64,000 bases of DNA. Origin: Halichoerus grypus (taxonomy: Eukaryota; Chordata; Mammalia; Carnivora; Phocidae). The DNA lies in assembly GCF_964656455.1 (NCBI RefSeq), contig NC_135714.1:60909850-60973849 (forward strand). Reading direction: 5' to 3'. This document shows positions 61,111 through 64,000 of the stretch, piece by piece. The notes beneath the pieces are model-generated. The model was not told where the DNA came from. It made no database searches and saw only the letters and a list, made by a program, of their open reading frames with translations. How positions within the stretch are numbered: the first letter of the stretch is position 1; each line of letters starts with the position of its first letter. The position numbers and the translations under genes were made by a program.

Positions 61111-62083
61111 ATAAGGGATAACTGCAGTTCACAATATTCACGTGTTTGTTTTCCCTTCAGGCCTACTACCACCTTTGGCTCTTTTTTTTTATTGCCTTTC
61201 AGTACTTCTACCACTGACTGGAACAACAACAAAAAAAAGTGGACAGATTAATGGTGAAATAAGTTGCTAAAACTAAGGGTAGGGATCAATATGGATTTAA
61301 TTTCTCTGTTATTTATAAATAATTGAAAATTAAATGTATTATCAATAACATCCTTGTCTGCATCAAGACCTGTTCACATGGGCCAAATTTTATGCTACCA
61401 AAAACTCACCAAAAAAACCAAAAAACACCTCACCTATCACCCTTTCAGGAAACCAGTCTATATACCCTTACTAAAAACAAAAACAAGTAATGACTACCCC
61501 TGAAAAGTTACCAGAGTTACTGATATTACATGTGGGTGAGATGTTTTTTTCCTGAAGGGAATATACTTCAACCTGATTACAAGCCAGATTCATATCTTTT
61601 CTCTAATTAGAACTCAGAACATTTGAGATTTTTGCTAAATTCAATAAACGATCATTTTCCTTGTCATCTCCCATAGTTCCCTATTGCTGTTTCAAAAGTT
61701 TGGCCCTTTGAAATAATTTTCATCATTATATTTCAAGTATAGCGGTTATTTTGAACCCTGGAGGTAACTGTCATCAGACTTCTGCTTAGAAAACGTCTTT
61801 GTGAGGAGAGACACCTGGGGAGACAGACTGAGGTGCAAATCCTAGCTCTGCCACTTGGGAAGGGTAACTGCTCTGGGCCCGTGTCGTCCTCGCTGCTCTG
61901 GGGTTGACAGTGTTGCTGGGGCTGTGGGGGTGAAGTGGATAGTATGCAACAGTGCTGTGTTCGGGCCTGACACTAAGTAGTAGGCCTCCAACAAAAGTTC
62001 CTTCTCCTTTCTACCTCCAGCCTCTTGGTAAATTTAAATGCCTCTTTGTTGGTCATAATGCTGTGCCTTTCTTGTGTTTCAAG

Positions 62084-62157
62084 GATGTGGTTTTGGGGGA
62101 AAGCAACAGCTTTGGTCTTGTGAAGGATCCATGTTATCTGGCTGGCCCTGGGTCCAG
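62084..62157 (+). CDS. SHROOM3: SHROOM3 exon 6
   Basis: This short coding exon is 74 nt. The acceptor is ctttcttgtgtttcaag and the donor is tccag followed by gtacgt. It is entered in phase 0 after the Gln ending exon 5 and left in phase 2. It reads DVVLGESNSFGLVKDPCYLAGPGS plus AG. Human SHROOM3 has DVLLGQDSGFGLVKDPCYLAGPGSR at the same position, so the identity is firm. Because its length is not a multiple of three, skipping it would shift the frame before the ASD2-coding exons. No defined domain falls here. It is part of the linker between ASD1 and the C-terminal ASD2. Confidence 0.95.
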
Positions 62158-62682
62158 GTACGTACATGTATTTATGAGGCCCTCTGCCTTATGAATGCTG
62201 CTGGAGTTAAATGCTTCTCTTCTGCTCTACGAGGAAGGGAAATGTGACATTAAGATGTTTCGTGTTATTGTGTGCCGCCTTTTCAATTTGTCTAGGCCAT
62301 AGGAAACTTCTAAATTTTTTATTTATAGGTGACTTTCTCTAAGAATGATACTTATTCAGAATGGGTTTTGATTGTGCACTAGGGAGGCAGTAGTTGACTT
62401 CAGTTAAGGTTAGCCTTAGAGTAGTTCCTGGAGATGCTCTTCTCAAGCATATCCTGTGGCTCACAACTGGGGCCTCACTTGTGTGGCTCTCTCCGGGTTC
62501 TGTGCACAAAGGATCAAGTCTGGTGACTAAAGCACTAGCGGAAGAATGAGCATCTCATGAACAGCTTCACAGAGCAAGACAAATTTATCAGAAGCACACG
62601 AGGTAAAAAATAAAGCTCCCAATCATAATTTTTAGGCACTGAGGGATAGAACATAGGAGAGTTAGTTTAAAATTGCCATCAA

Positions 62683-62825
62683 GGGGTGCCTGGACGGCTC
62701 AGTTGGTAAAGAGCCAGCCTTTGGCTCAGGGTTCGAGCCCGGAGTTGGGCTCCCTGCTCAGCGGGGAGTCTGCTCCCCCCTCCACTCACACTCTCTCTCT
62801 CTCTCTTAAAAAAAAGAAAAAAAAA
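62683..62825 (+). mobile_element. SINEC, short variant
   Basis: The head is ggggtgcctggacggctcag, followed by (CT)n and an A-rich tail. It lacks the middle 'catgatcccagggtcctggg' segment. Confidence 0.9.
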
Positions 62826-63044
62826 GGCAGCCCATGTGGTGTCAGGAAGTGGGTATTAAGTTACCTTCTTTACTAGCAGACTTCCCCGGCTACGTGCTCT
62901 TGCTCCCATAGTTGTGCTTAAAGTGAAGAAAGTATTCAAGGTGAGGCTCAGAACTTTGGTTAGTTTCAGTGCATTGCTTAAAAGCTAGAGACAAGGGAAA
63001 ACTGACAGTGACCTAGAGCATTGCCAAAAGAGAATTGTCTAAAG

Positions 63045-64000
63045 TCAAAGGTGAAACTCAACCACAAAAAATCAAATACCTCAATTACAAAAAGGACTTG
63101 AGTAGACATTTCTCCAGAGATGATAAAAAATGGCCAGCAAGCATATGAAAAGATGCTCAACATCACTCTCAGAGAAACACAAATCAAAACCACAATAAGA
63201 TACCACCTCATACCTACTGGGATGGCTACTATAAAAAAAAAAACAAAAACAAAACAAAACCGTAAGAAAACAAGTGTTGGTGAGCATCTGAAGACATTGG
63301 ACCCCTTGTGCAAACATGACTACTAGGCTCCTTTCCCCCCCTCCCCCACTGCCTACCACCCCTAATTTATAGCCTGGTAATAAATGTCTTTCCCCCCACC
63401 AAAAACAATTGTTGGTAGGATTGCAAAATGGTCCAACTGCCTTGGAAAACAGGATGTAGGTTCCTCAAAAAAAATTTAAAAAAGATCTACCATATCCCTT
63501 AGCAGTCCCACTTCTGAGTCTATATCGGGAAGAATTGAAAGCAATGTCTCAAAGAGGTATTTTCATACCCATGTTCATAGCATCACTACTCACAATAGTA
63601 AAGAAGTGAAAGCAACACAAATGTCCATCAATAGATTTTAAAAATGTGGTACATTCATATAATAGAGTATTATTTAGTCTTAAAAGGGGAATTCTGGCAC
63701 ATGCTACAATATGGATGAACCTTGAGGACATCATGCTAAGTGAAATACATCAGAGACAATAAGACAAATACTCTAATTCCACTTATATAAGGCATCTTAA
63801 AGTAGTCAAATCCATAGAAACAGGAAGTAGAGGTGATAAGGGCTGGGAGGAAGTTGTTACTTAGTAGGTATAGTGTTTCAGATTTACAAGAAGAGAGAGT
63901 TCTGGAGATCTGTTGCACAACAATATGGATATTCTTAACACTACTGAACCAAACATTTAAAAAATAGAGTAGTAAATTTTATGTGTTTATCACATTTTAA
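63045..64000 (+). mobile_element. L1M ORF2 C-terminal/3' fragment, runs off the window
   Basis: It is colinear with L1 ('aaatgtccatcaatagattt', 'gaaccttgaggacatcatgc'). An insert of about 95 bp with no L1 similarity sits at about 63317-63410. All frames are broken. Confidence 0.85.

Larger units (their letters stand above)
56445..62083 (+). other. SHROOM3: SHROOM3 intron 5
   Basis: The intron is about 5.6 kb, phase 0. It has a GT-rich low-complexity tract at 56618-56660, an L2 fragment (57300-57615) and MIR fragments (59630-59850, 60900-61110). Compared with introns 2 and 3 it has no SINE insertion. If exon 5 is not spliced, the reading frame adds seven residues and stops at 56466-56468. 57620-59620 and 61110-62060 hold nothing I recognise. 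Confidence 0.88.
62158..64000 (+). other. SHROOM3: SHROOM3 intron 6 (5' part)
   Basis: This begins at the exon 6 donor and runs to the window end. It contains one SINE (62683-62825) and the C-terminal ORF2/3' region of an old L1 from about 63045 onward. Nothing else recognisable is seen. Confidence 0.85.

Noticed and set aside
63045..64000. Possible reverse-transcriptase gene at the window end
   Set aside because: It is an old L1 fragment with stops in all frames and an internal insertion, so it is not a functional gene.

Overview
The window is mammalian genomic DNA, most likely from an arctoid carnivore (bear, seal or mustelid group). It is full of carnivore tRNA-derived SINEs (CAN/SINEC type), including a subtype with the 'cagtcgttaag' head and the 'aagcctgcttctccctctcccactcc' body that I associate with panda- and seal-type genomes rather than dog. 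It also holds carnivore-type L1 3' ends, older L1M, L2 and MIR fragments, and one Tigger-like DNA transposon. Genes are sparse and intron-split; there is nothing prokaryotic.

The only protein-coding gene I can support is SHROOM3, on the + strand. Four internal exons are present with intact splice sites and compatible phases: exon 3 (28332-28460), exon 4 (47042-47173), the giant exon 5 (53219-56444) and exon 6 (62084-62157). Numbering follows the human 11-exon gene. Spliced together they give one open frame of about 1187 codons, matching approximately human residues 108-1295. The PDZ-coding exons 1-2 lie upstream of the window. The ROCK-binding ASD2 exons lie downstream. Exon 5 carries the actin-binding ASD1 region.

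Layout: 1-28331 is intron 2. It contains a strong CpG island (about 10.5-11.05 kb) with a consensus splice donor at its downstream edge, a candidate internal promoter and first exon for a PDZ-less short SHROOM3 isoform. 28461-47041 is intron 3, rich in SINEs, L1 and L2. 47174-53218 is intron 4, with an L1 insertion that carries a 3'-transduced segment. 56445-62083 is intron 5, with few repeats. 62158-64000 is the start of intron 6 and ends inside an L1 fragment.

The observations most worth checking are: (1) the internal CpG-island promoter, together with the first in-frame Met pair in exon 4 and its upstream ORFs; (2) a 125-bp near-identical duplication (3508-3632 and 5506-5630), one copy of which was inserted into a MIR together with a SINE; (3) an L1 3' transduction at 51058-51429 bounded by an 18-bp perfect target-site duplication; (4) a CpG-dense block inside the ASD1-coding part of exon 5. 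I found no sign of a wholly new multi-gene system. The intronic ORFs I inspected look like chance frames or repeat-derived.
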